This document shows positions 8,776 through 17,252 of a stretch of 34,364 nt of DNA, piece after piece. The stretch covers positions 1-34,364 of the forward strand of contig JALEKD010000040.1 in the NCBI GenBank assembly GCA_022769285.1. Direction: 5' to 3'. The notes under the pieces are model-generated. The model was not told the origin of the DNA. It did not search any database and saw nothing but the letters and a program-made list of their open reading frames with translations. Within the stretch, counting starts at the first letter, position 1, and every line of letters begins with the position of its first letter. This DNA comes from Prevotella sp. (lineage in GTDB: Bacteria > Bacteroidota > Bacteroidia > Bacteroidales > Bacteroidaceae). The position numbers and the translations under genes are program-made.

Positions 8776-10266
8776 TTACTTCTTGCAGGTATTGAGCAGG
8801 TCGGTCTTGCCGTCGTGAACCAGCTTGAGGATAAGCTCGCCGAACAGAGTGTTCTGCCAGGCAAACCAGGGACGGGTGTATTTGCTGGCATTGTTCACGT
8901 TGAACGACTCGTGGATAACGCCCGTATTGCCGTCGGTATCCATTAGCATCTGCACACACTGCTTAATCTCGGCGTCGTCACGGCTTGTCATGGCGCGCAT
9001 GATGAGACTCATTGGCCAGGCCATGTCGTAGCCTATGTGTGGGCCACCGATACCCTCGCCGGCCTTGCCGCGGAAGAAGTAGGGGTTGTCCTCGCTCCAC
9101 ACGAAGCGGCGGGTGTTCTGGTAGATGGGGTCGTTGTAGTCTACATCGCCTAAGTAGGGCATGGCCAGCAGGCTGGGCACGTTGGCATCGTCCATCAGCA
9201 GGTGGTTGCCCATACCGTCTACCTCAAAGGCGTATATCTTGCCATACTTGGGGTGGTCATATACGGCGTATTTCTGCAGCGCGGCTTTCACCTCGTTGGC
9301 CAGCGAGCTGCACTGGGTGGCCAGGGCGCTGTCGTGGTTAACCTGGGTGAGCACGTCGGCCATCTTGTTGAGGGTCGACACGGCCATGAAGTTAGACGGA
9401 ACCAGGAACAGGAAGGTGGTAGCGTCGTCCGACGGGCGGAAGACCGATGCTATCAGTCCTACAGGCCGTACGGGAGCACCCCATCCGCCGTTGCACACGG
9501 TGTCCAGCTGGCGGTCGGTAACGCGGAGGAACTTGTAGGGCCCGTGGCCGTCCTTGCGCTGCTGCTCGTGGAATGTGCGCAGAATGTTGCGCACCACATC
9601 CTGCCAGAGCGAGCCCTCGAAGATAGAGGCGTCGCCCGTGACGCGCCAGTACTCATAAGCCAGGCGCAGCGGGTAGCACAGGCTGTCTATCTCGTACTTG
9701 CGTTCGTGCAGCCCGGACTTCATTCCACAGTCGTCCTTCATCCATTCGCTCTTGGTAGTGGTGTAACGGTTGAAGGCGTTGGCGTAAGGGTCGTACTGGA
9801 TGTTCTTAAACTGACGCAGGATGACACCTTTAATCATCTTGCGGATATCTTTGTCCTCCTTGGCGAACTGGAGGTAAGGCCAGACCTGTGCGCCAGAGTC
9901 GCGGCCCCACATGGCGTGGATGTCGCCGGTATAGACAAAGGTGTCGGGGTTGCCGTCGGCGTCCTCCTCATAGTGGACGGTGGTGTCGAGGGTGTTGGGG
10001 AAACAGTTCTCGAACATCCAGGCCAGGTAGGGCGTGTCTTTGAGCTTCTTCTTAATATCCCGGATGGTTTTCTCTACCGCCTTGGAGCGGAAGAGGCGCT
10101 CCTCTACCTTCGGGCGCTTGGACACGTAGGGTGTGCTTACGGCTATGGCGTCTATATACTCCTTGCCGAACTCTTTCTGCACGGCCGGGGTCTGTGCCCA
10201 GGCGGTAGCTGCGGTAAAGGTGAGCCATCCTGCGATGGCCACCTTTCTTATCTGTATCATACTCAT
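8776..10266 (-). CDS. GH125 exo-alpha-1,6-mannosidase
   Basis: 496 residues. MSMIQIRKVAIAGWLTFTAATAWAQ is a signal peptide, so the enzyme is periplasmic. The ATG at 10260 is a possible alternative start. GH125 hallmarks run in order: MFENCFPNTLDTTV, TGDIHAMWGRDSGAQVWPYL, MKSGLHERKYEIDSLCYPL (Asp194, candidate general acid), ATTFLFLVPSNFMAVSTL, GIGGPHIGYDMAWPMSLIMRA, and GVIHESFN (Glu453, candidate base), then YTRPWFAWQNTLFGELIL. Characterised GH125 enzymes remove non-reducing alpha-1,6-linked mannose with inversion. In this operon it sits between GH92 (14 nt upstream) and an MFS carrier (14 nt downstream), so it would trim the alpha-1,6 arm of N-glycan or mannan chains after GH92 has acted. 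Confidence 0.92.
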   Translation of the reverse strand: MSMIQIRKVAIAGWLTFTAATAWAQTPAVQKEFGKEYIDAIAVSTPYVSKRPKVEERLFRSKAVEKTIRDIKKKLKDTPYLAWMFENCFPNTLDTTVHYEEDADGNPDTFVYTGDIHAMWGRDSGAQVWPYLQFAKEDKDIRKMIKGVILRQFKNIQYDPYANAFNRYTTTKSEWMKDDCGMKSGLHERKYEIDSLCYPLRLAYEYWRVTGDASIFEGSLWQDVVRNILRTFHEQQRKDGHGPYKFLRVTDRQLDTVCNGGWGAPVRPVGLIASVFRPSDDATTFLFLVPSNFMAVSTLNKMADVLTQVNHDSALATQCSSLANEVKAALQKYAVYDHPKYGKIYAFEVDGMGNHLLMDDANVPSLLAMPYLGDVDYNDPIYQNTRRFVWSEDNPYFFRGKAGEGIGGPHIGYDMAWPMSLIMRAMTSRDDAEIKQCVQMLMDTDGNTGVIHESFNVNNASKYTRPWFAWQNTLFGELILKLVHDGKTDLLNTCKK

Positions 10267-10280
10267 GTGCTATATATTTT

Positions 10281-12446
10281 TTAGGGACGGTCTTTAACTT
10301 TGGTGCCGAACTTAGAGGGCTTGGAACCCATGACAAACTCGAGCTTGCCACCCTTGATAAGGTCGGCATAGTAGATGTACGACTTGGTGTAGGGGCGGCC
10401 GTTCCACTTGACGCTCTGGATATACATGTTCTGCTTGCTGTTGTTGCGGGCCACGATGTCCAGGGTGTTGCCCTGGCCTACGGTAAGGGTGGCGCGGTCA
10501 AAGATGGGCGAGCCGAAGATAAACTTGCCGCCCTCGGGCTCCACTTGGTACAGGCCCAGGCTTGACAGAATGTACCAGGCAGACATCTGGCCCACGTCCT
10601 CGTTGCCACTCAGGCCGTCGAAGTTGTTGCCGTACATGGTGCTCAGTGTCTGGCGTATCAGGCGGGCTGCCTTCCAGGGCTGGCCTACGTAATTATACAT
10701 ATATATAATATGGTGGCTGGGCTCGTTGCCGTGGGCATACTGGCCGATGAGGCCCGAGATGTCGGGCGAAGCCTGGGCACCCATGTCGCCGCTTACGATG
10801 AAGAGGCTGTCGAGCTTAGTAGTGAAGCGCTTCTCGCTGCCGAAGAGGCCGACCAGGCCGTGGACATCGTGGGGAACCAGCCAGACATACTGCCAGGCGT
10901 TGCCCTCGGTATAGTCGTCCTGACGGTGTACGGCGTGGAATGGGTTGAAAGGCTCGCGGAACTTACCCTTAGAGTCCAGGCCACGCATAAATCCGGTGGC
11001 GGGGTCAAAGAGCTTGCGGTAGCTCTGGCTGCGCTTGTAGAAGTACTGATAGTCGTCCTCGTGACCTAACAGCTTGGCCACCTTGGCCACTCCTGCGTCG
11101 GCCAGGGCGTACTCCAGTGCCTTGGCGACTGTCTCATGGGTCTTGTCGAGGTCGCAGGGGATGTAGCCGTACTGCTTGAGCAGATCCTGACCGCGGTCGT
11201 CCTTCATGGCCGAAGCCTTGAGCGCCTGGTACGCACCCTCGTGGTCCTTAACGAGCCCTTTGAGCACATAGTCGGCCAACACGGCTACGCCGGGGTTGCC
11301 TACCATACAGTCAGTCTCGTTCCCCATGAGGTGCCAGACGGGCAGCTTGCCCTGCTCGTTGTATATATGGATAAAGGTGGCGGCTATGTCGGTCGCCTTG
11401 TCGGCATGTATGAGCGACATGAGGGGCATGGCGGCTCTATAGGTATCCCACAGCGAGAAAGTGGTATAGTTGGTGAAGTTGCCGCGGTGTACCTTGTAGT
11501 CAGAGCCCCTGTACTCGCCGTTCACGTCCGAGAATACAGATGGGGCAATCATCGAGTGGTACATGGCGGTATAGAATATGGTGCGGTCGGTGGCATTGGC
11601 GGTCTCTATGCGTACACGCCCTAACTCCTTGTCCCACTCCTTGCTGGCCGCCGTGGCTACGGCGTCAAAATCCCAGCCCGGCATCTCGGTCGCCAGGTTC
11701 AGCAGGGCGTTGCCCTCATTGACGGCCGACAGGCCCACCTTGATGAGCACCGGCTTGTCGGCATTGGCCACCTCTAACAGGGCTATGGTGTCGTTGGTGC
11801 TAGTTATCTTGACCGGCGCAGAGAACTCGGCGGCGAAATACACCTGCTGGTTCTTGGCCCAGCCTATCGAGGTGCGGTAGCCGGTAATCATTGTCGGCGT
11901 TATCTGTCGCAGCTGGCAGCGGTTGAGGCTGTCCCAGCCTATCCCCTGCAGCAAGTCCAGGCGGAAGAGGGCTTTCTGGCCCTTGCCGAAGGTGTAGCGG
12001 TGGAAACCGGCACGCTTGGTGGCGGTCAGCTCGACGTTGACCTCGGGCTTATCTATCTTCAGAGCGTAGTAGCCAGGGCGAGCCGTCTCGTTACTGTGCT
12101 TCAGGGTTACGGTACTCTGCTTGGCGTCGGCCACGGGGAGCAGGGCTACGTCGCCCAGGTCACCTATGCCCGTACCGCTGAGGTGGAGGTGTCCGAAACC
12201 ACGTACCACGCTGTCGCTGTAGTGGTAACCCGAGCACCAGTCCCATCCACGGGCCGGCTCGGTGGGGCCTAACTGCACGAAACCGAATGGTACGTTGGCA
12301 CCGAGGAACACATGGCCGTGGCCGCCGGTACCTATGTAGGGATCAACATACTGAGTGAGTGTCTGCGCGTTGGCAGGGAGTGTCTGTGCGGTTACCATTC
12401 CCATCGCCACGGCAATGACTGTTGCGAATTTTCTTAATAATTTCAT
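10281..12446 (-). CDS. GH92 alpha-mannosidase
   Basis: 721 residues from the ATG at 12446. Eleven upstream in-frame residues are not needed and would spoil the signal peptide MKLLRKFATVIAVAMGMVTA (cleavage probably near PANA-QT). GH92 motifs follow in order: YVDPYIGTGGHGHVFLGANVPFG, GFGHLHLSGTGIGDLGD, FSLWDTYRAAMPLMSLIH, EGNAWQYVWLVPHDVHGL (Glu is the candidate acid), GNEPSHHIIYMYNYVGQPWKA and LSGNEDVGQMSAWYILSSLGLY (acidic base region), then FGSPIFDRATL. GH92 enzymes are calcium-dependent, inverting exo-alpha-mannosidases. Linkage (alpha-1,2, 1,3 or 1,6) cannot be told from these residues. It is the promoter-proximal gene of the four-gene operon and acts in the periplasm or at the surface. 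A -7 box lies at 12468-12475. Confidence 0.92.
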   Translation of the reverse strand: MKLLRKFATVIAVAMGMVTAQTLPANAQTLTQYVDPYIGTGGHGHVFLGANVPFGFVQLGPTEPARGWDWCSGYHYSDSVVRGFGHLHLSGTGIGDLGDVALLPVADAKQSTVTLKHSNETARPGYYALKIDKPEVNVELTATKRAGFHRYTFGKGQKALFRLDLLQGIGWDSLNRCQLRQITPTMITGYRTSIGWAKNQQVYFAAEFSAPVKITSTNDTIALLEVANADKPVLIKVGLSAVNEGNALLNLATEMPGWDFDAVATAASKEWDKELGRVRIETANATDRTIFYTAMYHSMIAPSVFSDVNGEYRGSDYKVHRGNFTNYTTFSLWDTYRAAMPLMSLIHADKATDIAATFIHIYNEQGKLPVWHLMGNETDCMVGNPGVAVLADYVLKGLVKDHEGAYQALKASAMKDDRGQDLLKQYGYIPCDLDKTHETVAKALEYALADAGVAKVAKLLGHEDDYQYFYKRSQSYRKLFDPATGFMRGLDSKGKFREPFNPFHAVHRQDDYTEGNAWQYVWLVPHDVHGLVGLFGSEKRFTTKLDSLFIVSGDMGAQASPDISGLIGQYAHGNEPSHHIIYMYNYVGQPWKAARLIRQTLSTMYGNNFDGLSGNEDVGQMSAWYILSSLGLYQVEPEGGKFIFGSPIFDRATLTVGQGNTLDIVARNNSKQNMYIQSVKWNGRPYTKSYIYYADLIKGGKLEFVMGSKPSKFGTKVKDRP

Positions 12447-12467
12447 TGTTAGAGCTAATAGTTTGTA

Positions 12468-12475
12468 CAAAGGTA
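12468..12475 (-). promoter_or_regulatory. -7 box of the GH92-GH125-MFS-GH130 operon
   Basis: On the minus strand TACCTTTG matches TAnnTTTG. A matching TTTG at -33 is not clear (CCTT region), which may point to activator dependence. It lies 21 nt upstream of the GH92 ATG. Confidence 0.5.
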
Positions 12476-12623
12476 ACAATTATTGTGCTGTTAAAGGGCC
12501 TTTTTGTCGTAAAAAAAAACTTAAAAAGCATCCCCGGGCTGGTTGCGGGCTCCTTGATGGCGGTCATAATGCTGGCAGGGGCTGCCTCCTCCTGGCGGCG
12601 ATGGTTGTCGCTGCACCCCTGTA

Positions 12624-12728
12624 GCCATCGCGGGAAACGAAAAGACCGGTCTTTAGCTTTCTAAAGACGGTTCCCAGCTCGCTAAAGACGGCTTCCAGCA
12701 TCGTAAAGGTCGGTCTCTACGATGCTGG
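12624..12728 (-). repeat. Dispersed palindromic repeat, copy B (inverted)
   Basis: Read on the minus strand it has the same order as the other copies: GACCGACCTTTACG, two units near GCTGGRARCCGTCTTTAG (plus-strand CTAAAGACGG starts at 12661 and 12682, 21 nt apart), then AAAGACCGGTCTTT (12641-12654) and TTCGTTTCCCGCGATGGC. It also carries a perfect 11-bp inverted repeat, CCAGCATCGTA (12695-12705) with TACGATGCTGG (12718-12728). Confidence 0.85.
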
Positions 12729-12829
12729 AGACTGCTGCCGCTGTCGCAGTGCCCCTCTTCGCGCCCACCGCTTCCCACGATTTATAGAAAGATTAACGCT
12801 ATCTTTGGCCTAAATAGGGTTTTTATGGT

Positions 12830-12837
12830 TAATTTTG
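12830..12837 (+). promoter_or_regulatory. Candidate -7 box for the alpha/beta hydrolase gene
   Basis: TAATTTTG fits TAnnTTTG. TATCTTTG at 12800-12807 also fits and is an alternative. Neither has TTTG at the ideal 19-20 nt distance. Confidence 0.35.
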
Positions 12838-12910
12838 CAATCATGGTGCTGCCCGTGACCCATCGCCACCGTGATGGGAGCTGCGGGCGCCCTAATAGAT
12901 ACTGAAGCCT

Positions 12911-13726
12911 ATGAAGATAAAGACCCTCTTGCTGATAACGATGCTCCTTGTGGGCACGCTGCTCCATGCCCGTACCCTTGAGCAGGGCAATACTGAGGCT
13001 ATGCGGGGCGTGGTTCCCGGTAGCTACAACTTCTGGATATTTACCCCCGAGGGCTACGAGCCCCAGGGACGCGGTCTGCCGCTGGTCATCTTCCTGCACG
13101 GTGCCAGTCTCTGTGGCAACAACCTGGACCGCGTGCGCCGTTACGGCCCCCTCGATGCCATCAAGAAGGGCAAGGTGGTACCCGCCGTGGTGCTGGCACC
13201 GCAAAACAGCGGCGGGGCATGGAGTCCGCGTAAGATAAACGAGCTCCTGGAGTGGACCGAGGCCCACTATGCCATCGATACTACCCGCATCTACGTGCTG
13301 GGCATGAGCTTAGGCGGCTACGGGACGATGGACTTTGTGGCCGCGTATCCCGAGAAGGTGGCCGCAGCCATGGCCCTGTGTGGCGGATGCAGTGTCAGGC
13401 AGCCCGACGGACTGGGCCAGGTGCCCCTCTGGATTATGCACGGCACGGCCGACCGTGCCGTGTCTATCAGCCAGTCCAAGCGCGTGGTGAGTTACCTGCA
13501 GCAGACCGGACACGACCAGTTGCTGCGCTACGACTGGCTGCCTGGAGCCTCGCACGGGGTGCCCGCGCGCCTCTTCTATCTACAGAAAACTTACGACTGG
13601 CTCTTCTCGCACTCGCTGCACGATACTCCGCGGGTGGTAGACCGCAGTTTCGACATAGGTATGGACGACATCCGCGAGACCTATCAGGAACTCAAGTGGT
13701 TCAAGGGCATGTTTGACGACGACTAA
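12911..13726 (+). CDS. Secreted alpha/beta hydrolase (esterase or peptidase type)
   Basis: 271 residues with signal peptide MKIKTLLLITMLLVGTLLHA. The alpha/beta-hydrolase core is plain: oxyanion-side motif VIFLHGASLCGNN (about 59-71), nucleophile elbow GMSLGGYG (Ser133), acid Asp181 in MHGTADRAV, and His215 in PGASHGVPAR. It resembles the phospholipase/carboxylesterase or CE1-like group often found beside glycan-degrading genes, so a polysaccharide deacylase is plausible, but a lipase or peptidase cannot be excluded. It is transcribed away from the mannosidase operon, starting 464 nt from GH92. The next gene, a HAD phosphatase, follows after 26 nt and is probably co-transcribed. Substrate unknown. 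Confidence 0.8.
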   Translation: MKIKTLLLITMLLVGTLLHARTLEQGNTEAMRGVVPGSYNFWIFTPEGYEPQGRGLPLVIFLHGASLCGNNLDRVRRYGPLDAIKKGKVVPAVVLAPQNSGGAWSPRKINELLEWTEAHYAIDTTRIYVLGMSLGGYGTMDFVAAYPEKVAAAMALCGGCSVRQPDGLGQVPLWIMHGTADRAVSISQSKRVVSYLQQTGHDQLLRYDWLPGASHGVPARLFYLQKTYDWLFSHSLHDTPRVVDRSFDIGMDDIRETYQELKWFKGMFDDD

Positions 13727-13752
13727 GGATAACCATAATATATATAGCAGTA

Positions 13753-14541
13753 ATGATAGACATCAAGGCACTCTTCTTTGACATCGACGGGACGCTGGTG
13801 AGTTTTAAGACCCATGCCATACCGCAGTCGGCAGTCGACGCGCTGACCGAGGCGCACCGCCGGGGCATACGCATCTTTATCTCTACCGGGCGGCCCATAG
13901 CCATTATAACCAACCTGGGCCAGATAGCGCCGCTCATTGACGGCTACATTACCACCAACGGTGCCTACAGTTTTGTGGGAGCCGACGTGGTGGCCTGCCA
14001 TGCCATGGATGCGACCGACGTGCAGGCCATTATCGCTGACGCCGACCGTGCCGACTACTCGCTCATCGTGGTGGGACAGCGCCGGGTGGTGGTGTACAAC
14101 CGTAAGGATATCGTGGATCGCATATTCGTACACGGCCTGGGCGTAGATGCCCTCGACTTCAGCCTGACGCTGGCTGACCTGAAGGACGAGCCTATCCTCC
14201 AGATGACCCCCTTTATCACCACCGAGCAGGAAGCCCTGTTGGCCCGCCACGTGAGCCACTGCACCTTCGGGCGGTGGCACCCCGAGTTTGTAGACATCAC
14301 CCGCGACCACATAGACAAGGCCCGCGGACTGCGCGAGATGGCCGCCCACTTGGGGCTGGACATCAGCCAGACCATGGCTTTTGGCGATGGCGGCAACGAC
14401 ATACCCATCCTGCGCCAGGCGGGCATCGGCGTGGCCATGGGCAACAGCACCGCCGAGGTACAGGCCGCGGCCAACTATGTAACCACCCACATTGATGCCG
14501 ACGGTGTGAGCCACGCCCTGCACCACTTCGGTCTTGTTTAG
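13753..14541 (+). CDS. Cof-type HAD-superfamily phosphatase
   Basis: 262 residues. HAD motif I is FFDIDGTLVSF (nucleophile Asp10, acid/base Asp12), motif II STGRP near residue 45, a Cof-type (IIB) cap in the middle, the DITRDHIDKARGLREMAAHLG block carrying the motif III Lys, and motif IV FGDGGNDIPIL near residue 209-216 followed by AGIGVAMGN. Length and layout match cytosolic Cof phosphatases, which act on small phosphorylated metabolites such as sugar phosphates. There is no signal peptide. The gene starts 26 nt after the alpha/beta hydrolase, with an ATATATATAGCAG tract directly before the ATG. Sugar-phosphate or pyridoxal-phosphate hydrolysis is possible, but no substrate can be fixed. Confidence 0.88.
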   Translation: MIDIKALFFDIDGTLVSFKTHAIPQSAVDALTEAHRRGIRIFISTGRPIAIITNLGQIAPLIDGYITTNGAYSFVGADVVACHAMDATDVQAIIADADRADYSLIVVGQRRVVVYNRKDIVDRIFVHGLGVDALDFSLTLADLKDEPILQMTPFITTEQEALLARHVSHCTFGRWHPEFVDITRDHIDKARGLREMAAHLGLDISQTMAFGDGGNDIPILRQAGIGVAMGNSTAEVQAAANYVTTHIDADGVSHALHHFGLV

Positions 14542-14648
14542 GGCCGTGGGTTACAGGGCGCGCGGCGCAGTCGCCTGTGCCATATCTCCTGTAGCCCATG
14601 GCGTTAGCAAGATTACTCATAAATCACAGCAAAAATATCACTTTTTGC

Positions 14649-14679
14649 TTTGTGCTGTCTGCTACTTTCACTATCTTTG
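14649..14679 (+). promoter_or_regulatory. Consensus Bacteroidetes promoter for cysE
   Basis: TTTG (14649-14652), 19 nt, then TATCTTTG (14672-14679): an exact match to TTTG-N19-TAnnTTTG. Transcription would start near 14686, about 20 nt before the ATG at 14706. This argues against the longer upstream reading frame beginning at 14598. Confidence 0.8.
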
Positions 14680-14705
14680 CAACGATTTCGACGATAACAA
14701 GAAAG

Positions 14706-15602
14706 ATGCACACCGAGCTATTCCAGAAAAACGTAGCACTACTTTCCCGTATCTCCGACGAAGACCGCAGCGTCATGCCGTGCAACGATGCACCGCTGCC
14801 GTCGGTCGATGCGCTGCGCGACATCGTGCAGCTGGTACGCAACATCGTGTTCCCCGGTTTCTTCGACCGCAGGCAGGTCTGCGATGAGATACACTCCTAT
14901 CACATAGGGGTCTACCTGGAGCAGCTCTACGACCTGCTGCGCCGCCAGATAGCCCTGGCGCTGCTCTTCGATTCTGATCGCTGCGAGGACAGTGCCGACG
15001 GCGAGGCCGAAAGGTTGGCTGCCGACTTCATAGACCATCTGCCAGCCATCAAGAAGACGCTGCGCACGGATGTCGAGGCCATCTTTGACGACGACGCGGC
15101 CGCCAAGAGCCGTAGCGAGATTATCTTCTGCTATCCCGTGGTGACCGCCATGCTGCACTACCGTACCGCCCATCAGCTGTATGTCGCCCGCATACCCGTG
15201 CTGCCGCGCATCATCACCGAGATGGCCCACGCCCTGACCGGTATAGACATACACCCGGGCGCCGAGATAGGCCCCTACTTCTCGATAGACCATGGTACGG
15301 GCGTGGTGATAGGCGAGACCTGCGTCATAGGCAGCCACGTGACCCTCTACCAGGGCGTTACGCTGGGCGCGCGCAACTACAAGCTCACCCACAGTGGCCA
15401 GCCCAAGGGTCAGGCGCGCCATCCCGTCATCGGCGACCGCGTTACCATCTACTCTAATACTACCGTGCTGGGCCGCGTTACCATCGGCCACGACACGGTT
15501 ATCGGCGGCAATATCTGGGTTACCCACAACATAGCCCCGGGCTCTAAGCTGCTGCAGGGCAAGGCTATTGACATTACTTTTAACGGAGGATTAGGAATAT
15601 GA
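14706..15602 (+). CDS. cysE: Serine O-acetyltransferase
   Basis: 298 residues from MHTELFQKN. The frame continues 36 residues upstream, but that part overlaps a perfect promoter, so the ATG at 14706 is chosen. The N-terminal helical domain (about 1-165) leads into a left-handed beta-helix of hexapeptide repeats: GIDIHPGAEIGPYFSIDHGTGVVIGETCVIGS, with Asp195 and His196 as the catalytic pair, then YQGVTLGARN, HPVIGDRVTIYSNTTVLGRVTIG. The enzyme transfers acetyl from acetyl-CoA to L-serine, the first step of cysteine synthesis; it is cytosolic and multimeric. The long N-terminal domain fits the EpsC-like form common in Bacteroidetes. No cysK lies beside it. It overlaps the next gene by four bases (ATGA), implying translational coupling. 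Confidence 0.92.
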   Translation: MHTELFQKNVALLSRISDEDRSVMPCNDAPLPSVDALRDIVQLVRNIVFPGFFDRRQVCDEIHSYHIGVYLEQLYDLLRRQIALALLFDSDRCEDSADGEAERLAADFIDHLPAIKKTLRTDVEAIFDDDAAAKSRSEIIFCYPVVTAMLHYRTAHQLYVARIPVLPRIITEMAHALTGIDIHPGAEIGPYFSIDHGTGVVIGETCVIGSHVTLYQGVTLGARNYKLTHSGQPKGQARHPVIGDRVTIYSNTTVLGRVTIGHDTVIGGNIWVTHNIAPGSKLLQGKAIDITFNGGLGI

Positions 15603-16501
15603 ACATGACATTAGACAAGCATAAGGCGCTCCGCAAGGAGATACGCGACTACGTTATGATTAGCGTAGCCATGATTTCGTATGGTATAGGCTGGACTACG
15701 TTCCTGCTGCCCAGTAAGATACCGTCGGGAGGCGTCCCGGGTATCTCGTCGGTACTCTACTGGGGCACCGGCACCCCCATCCAGCTGTCGTACTTTGCCA
15801 TCAACGCCACGCTGCTGCTCATTGCCCTGCGCATACTGGGCTGGAAGTTCTGCATGAAGACCATCTATGCCGTAACGCTGCTCACGGTCATCTCGCGCGT
15901 GTTCCAGGACCATCTGGGTAGCCTGCACCTGCTTCAGAACGACCCCTTTATGGCGTCCATCATCGGTGGTGTGTTCATGGGAAGCGGCATCGGACTGGGT
16001 CTGGCCTTCAATGGCTCTACCGGAGGTACCGATATAGTGGCCGCCATCATCAACAAATATCGCAACATATCGCTGGGCAAGGTGTTCTTGGTGATCGACC
16101 TTACCATCATCTCCTCGAGCTACGTAGTGCTGCACGACTGGGAGCAAATCATCTACGGCTACGTTACGCTTATAGTCTCCTCGCTCTGCATAGACTACGT
16201 GGTCAACTCCATGCGCCGCTCGGTGCAGTTCTTCATCATCTCTGACAGGTACGAGGAGATAGGCATACGTATCATCAACGACCCCCACCGCGGTGTAACG
16301 GTCATCAACGGCGAGGGCTTCTACTCCGGCCGCGAGGTTCGCATGCTCTTCGTTCTTGCTAAGAAGAGCGAGTCGCACAAGATATTCCAGCTCATCAACG
16401 AGATAGACCCCCACGCCTTTGTCTCACAGAGTGCTGTTATCGGTGTGTACGGCGAGGGATTTGATAAGTTCAAGGTGCGCACCAAGCGTTATCAGGAGTA
16501 G
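15599..16501 (+). CDS. YitT-family membrane protein (DUF161 + DUF2179)
   Basis: 300 residues. The start at 15599 overlaps the cysE stop (ATGA) and has GGAGGA (15585-15590) eight nt upstream, one of the few Shine-Dalgarno-like sites in the window; an ATG at 15605 is less well placed. Five or more membrane segments occupy residues about 18-205, with the family motifs LLPSKIPSGGVPGIS and IGLGLAFNGSTGGTDIVAAII. A soluble C-terminal DUF2179 domain follows (about 220-290: RGVTVINGEGFYSGREVRMLFVLAKKSE). YitT proteins are inner-membrane proteins of unproven function; a transporter role is suggested. Coupling to cysE makes export or uptake of a serine or cysteine metabolite an attractive but untested idea. 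Confidence 0.88.
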   Translation: MNMTLDKHKALRKEIRDYVMISVAMISYGIGWTTFLLPSKIPSGGVPGISSVLYWGTGTPIQLSYFAINATLLLIALRILGWKFCMKTIYAVTLLTVISRVFQDHLGSLHLLQNDPFMASIIGGVFMGSGIGLGLAFNGSTGGTDIVAAIINKYRNISLGKVFLVIDLTIISSSYVVLHDWEQIIYGYVTLIVSSLCIDYVVNSMRRSVQFFIISDRYEEIGIRIINDPHRGVTVINGEGFYSGREVRMLFVLAKKSESHKIFQLINEIDPHAFVSQSAVIGVYGEGFDKFKVRTKRYQE

Positions 16502-16539
16502 CGCCGCCACTATTAGCACATTATCTGCCACCCTTATTG

Positions 16540-17169
16540 ATGGACGACAACGTATACATACACGAGCTGATAGCCCAGGGCGAACACCGCCAGCAGGACT
16601 TTAAGTATCAGGTGACCGATGCGGCCAAGCTGGCCAAGTCGGTTTCTGCCTTTGCCAATACTGCGGGCGGGCGGCTGCTCATCGGCGTGCGCGATGATGG
16701 GTTCGTGGCCGGTGTAACGTCCGATGAGGAGATATTCATGATGAACCGCGCGGCCTATACGCTCTGCTCCCCCGAGTCAGACATCAGCTTTAGGACTTTC
16801 CATGTAGACGGCCGCAATGTGGTGGTGGCTACCATACCGCCCGCCACGGCCCGCCCCGTGTGTGCCATAGACGCGGCCGGTCACGCCACGGCCTACCTGC
16901 GCATCAAGGACGAGAATGTGGTTGCATCGCCCGTCCATGTAGAGATGTGGAAGCAAGAGCAGCGCGAGGAGAACGTCATGCCGTACACAGACACCGAGTC
17001 GCACCTGATGGAAATGATGCGCCTAAACCCTCATCAGCCGCTCCAGGTAATCTCCAAGATAGCCCACGTCAAGCGGTTCCTGGTCATCAAGGTTCTGGCG
17101 CGCCTCATACGTTATGGCGTAGCCGGCTGGGAGTGGGACGGCGACGACTTCCTCTTCTACCTGAAGTAA
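16540..17169 (+). CDS. AlbA_2 (Schlafen-type) domain protein
   Basis: 209 residues from the ATG at 16540; a TTG just before it at 16537 is not needed. Residues about 14-130 match the AlbA_2 or 'divergent AAA' putative nucleic-acid or nucleotide-binding domain: GEHRQQDFKYQVTDAAKLAKSVSAFANTAGGRLLIGVRDDGFVAGV, and later RIKDENVVA. Residues about 150-209 look like a compact helical or winged-helix tail (MEMMRLNPHQPLQVISKI, VIKVLARLIRYGV). Many AlbA_2 proteins are transcription regulators, but this one is short, lacks the usual C-terminal regulator repeats, and its target is unknown. It follows the YitT gene by 38 nt and is probably in the same operon. Confidence 0.75.
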   Translation: MDDNVYIHELIAQGEHRQQDFKYQVTDAAKLAKSVSAFANTAGGRLLIGVRDDGFVAGVTSDEEIFMMNRAAYTLCSPESDISFRTFHVDGRNVVVATIPPATARPVCAIDAAGHATAYLRIKDENVVASPVHVEMWKQEQREENVMPYTDTESHLMEMMRLNPHQPLQVISKIAHVKRFLVIKVLARLIRYGVAGWEWDGDDFLFYLK

Positions 17170-17252
17170 CCTGTAGTGAGAGGCTGGCTACTGGGCGCAG
17201 GGTGGCATACGTCAGCAGCAGTTTCTTTACGGCTGATAATATATACATTGAT

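Larger units (their letters stand above)
12447..12910. other. Divergent intergenic region with repeat copy B
   Basis: 464 nt between the minus-strand mannosidase operon and the plus-strand hydrolase. It holds the GH92 -7 box, inverted repeat copy B (12624-12728) and two TAnnTTTG boxes for the hydrolase (12800-12807 and 12830-12837). No convincing gene was seen. Confidence 0.65.

Noticed and set aside
9202..10284. 360-codon plus-strand frame over the GH125 gene
   Set aside because: Antisense shadow; GH125 motifs are complete on the other strand.
10695..10712. TATATATAATA tract as a regulatory motif
   Set aside because: Here it lies inside the GH92 gene and encodes the conserved IIYMYNY segment.
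12422..12664. Short plus-strand frame with hydrophobic start upstream of repeat B
   Set aside because: It overlaps the GH92 start and promoter and runs into the repeat, with no start context.
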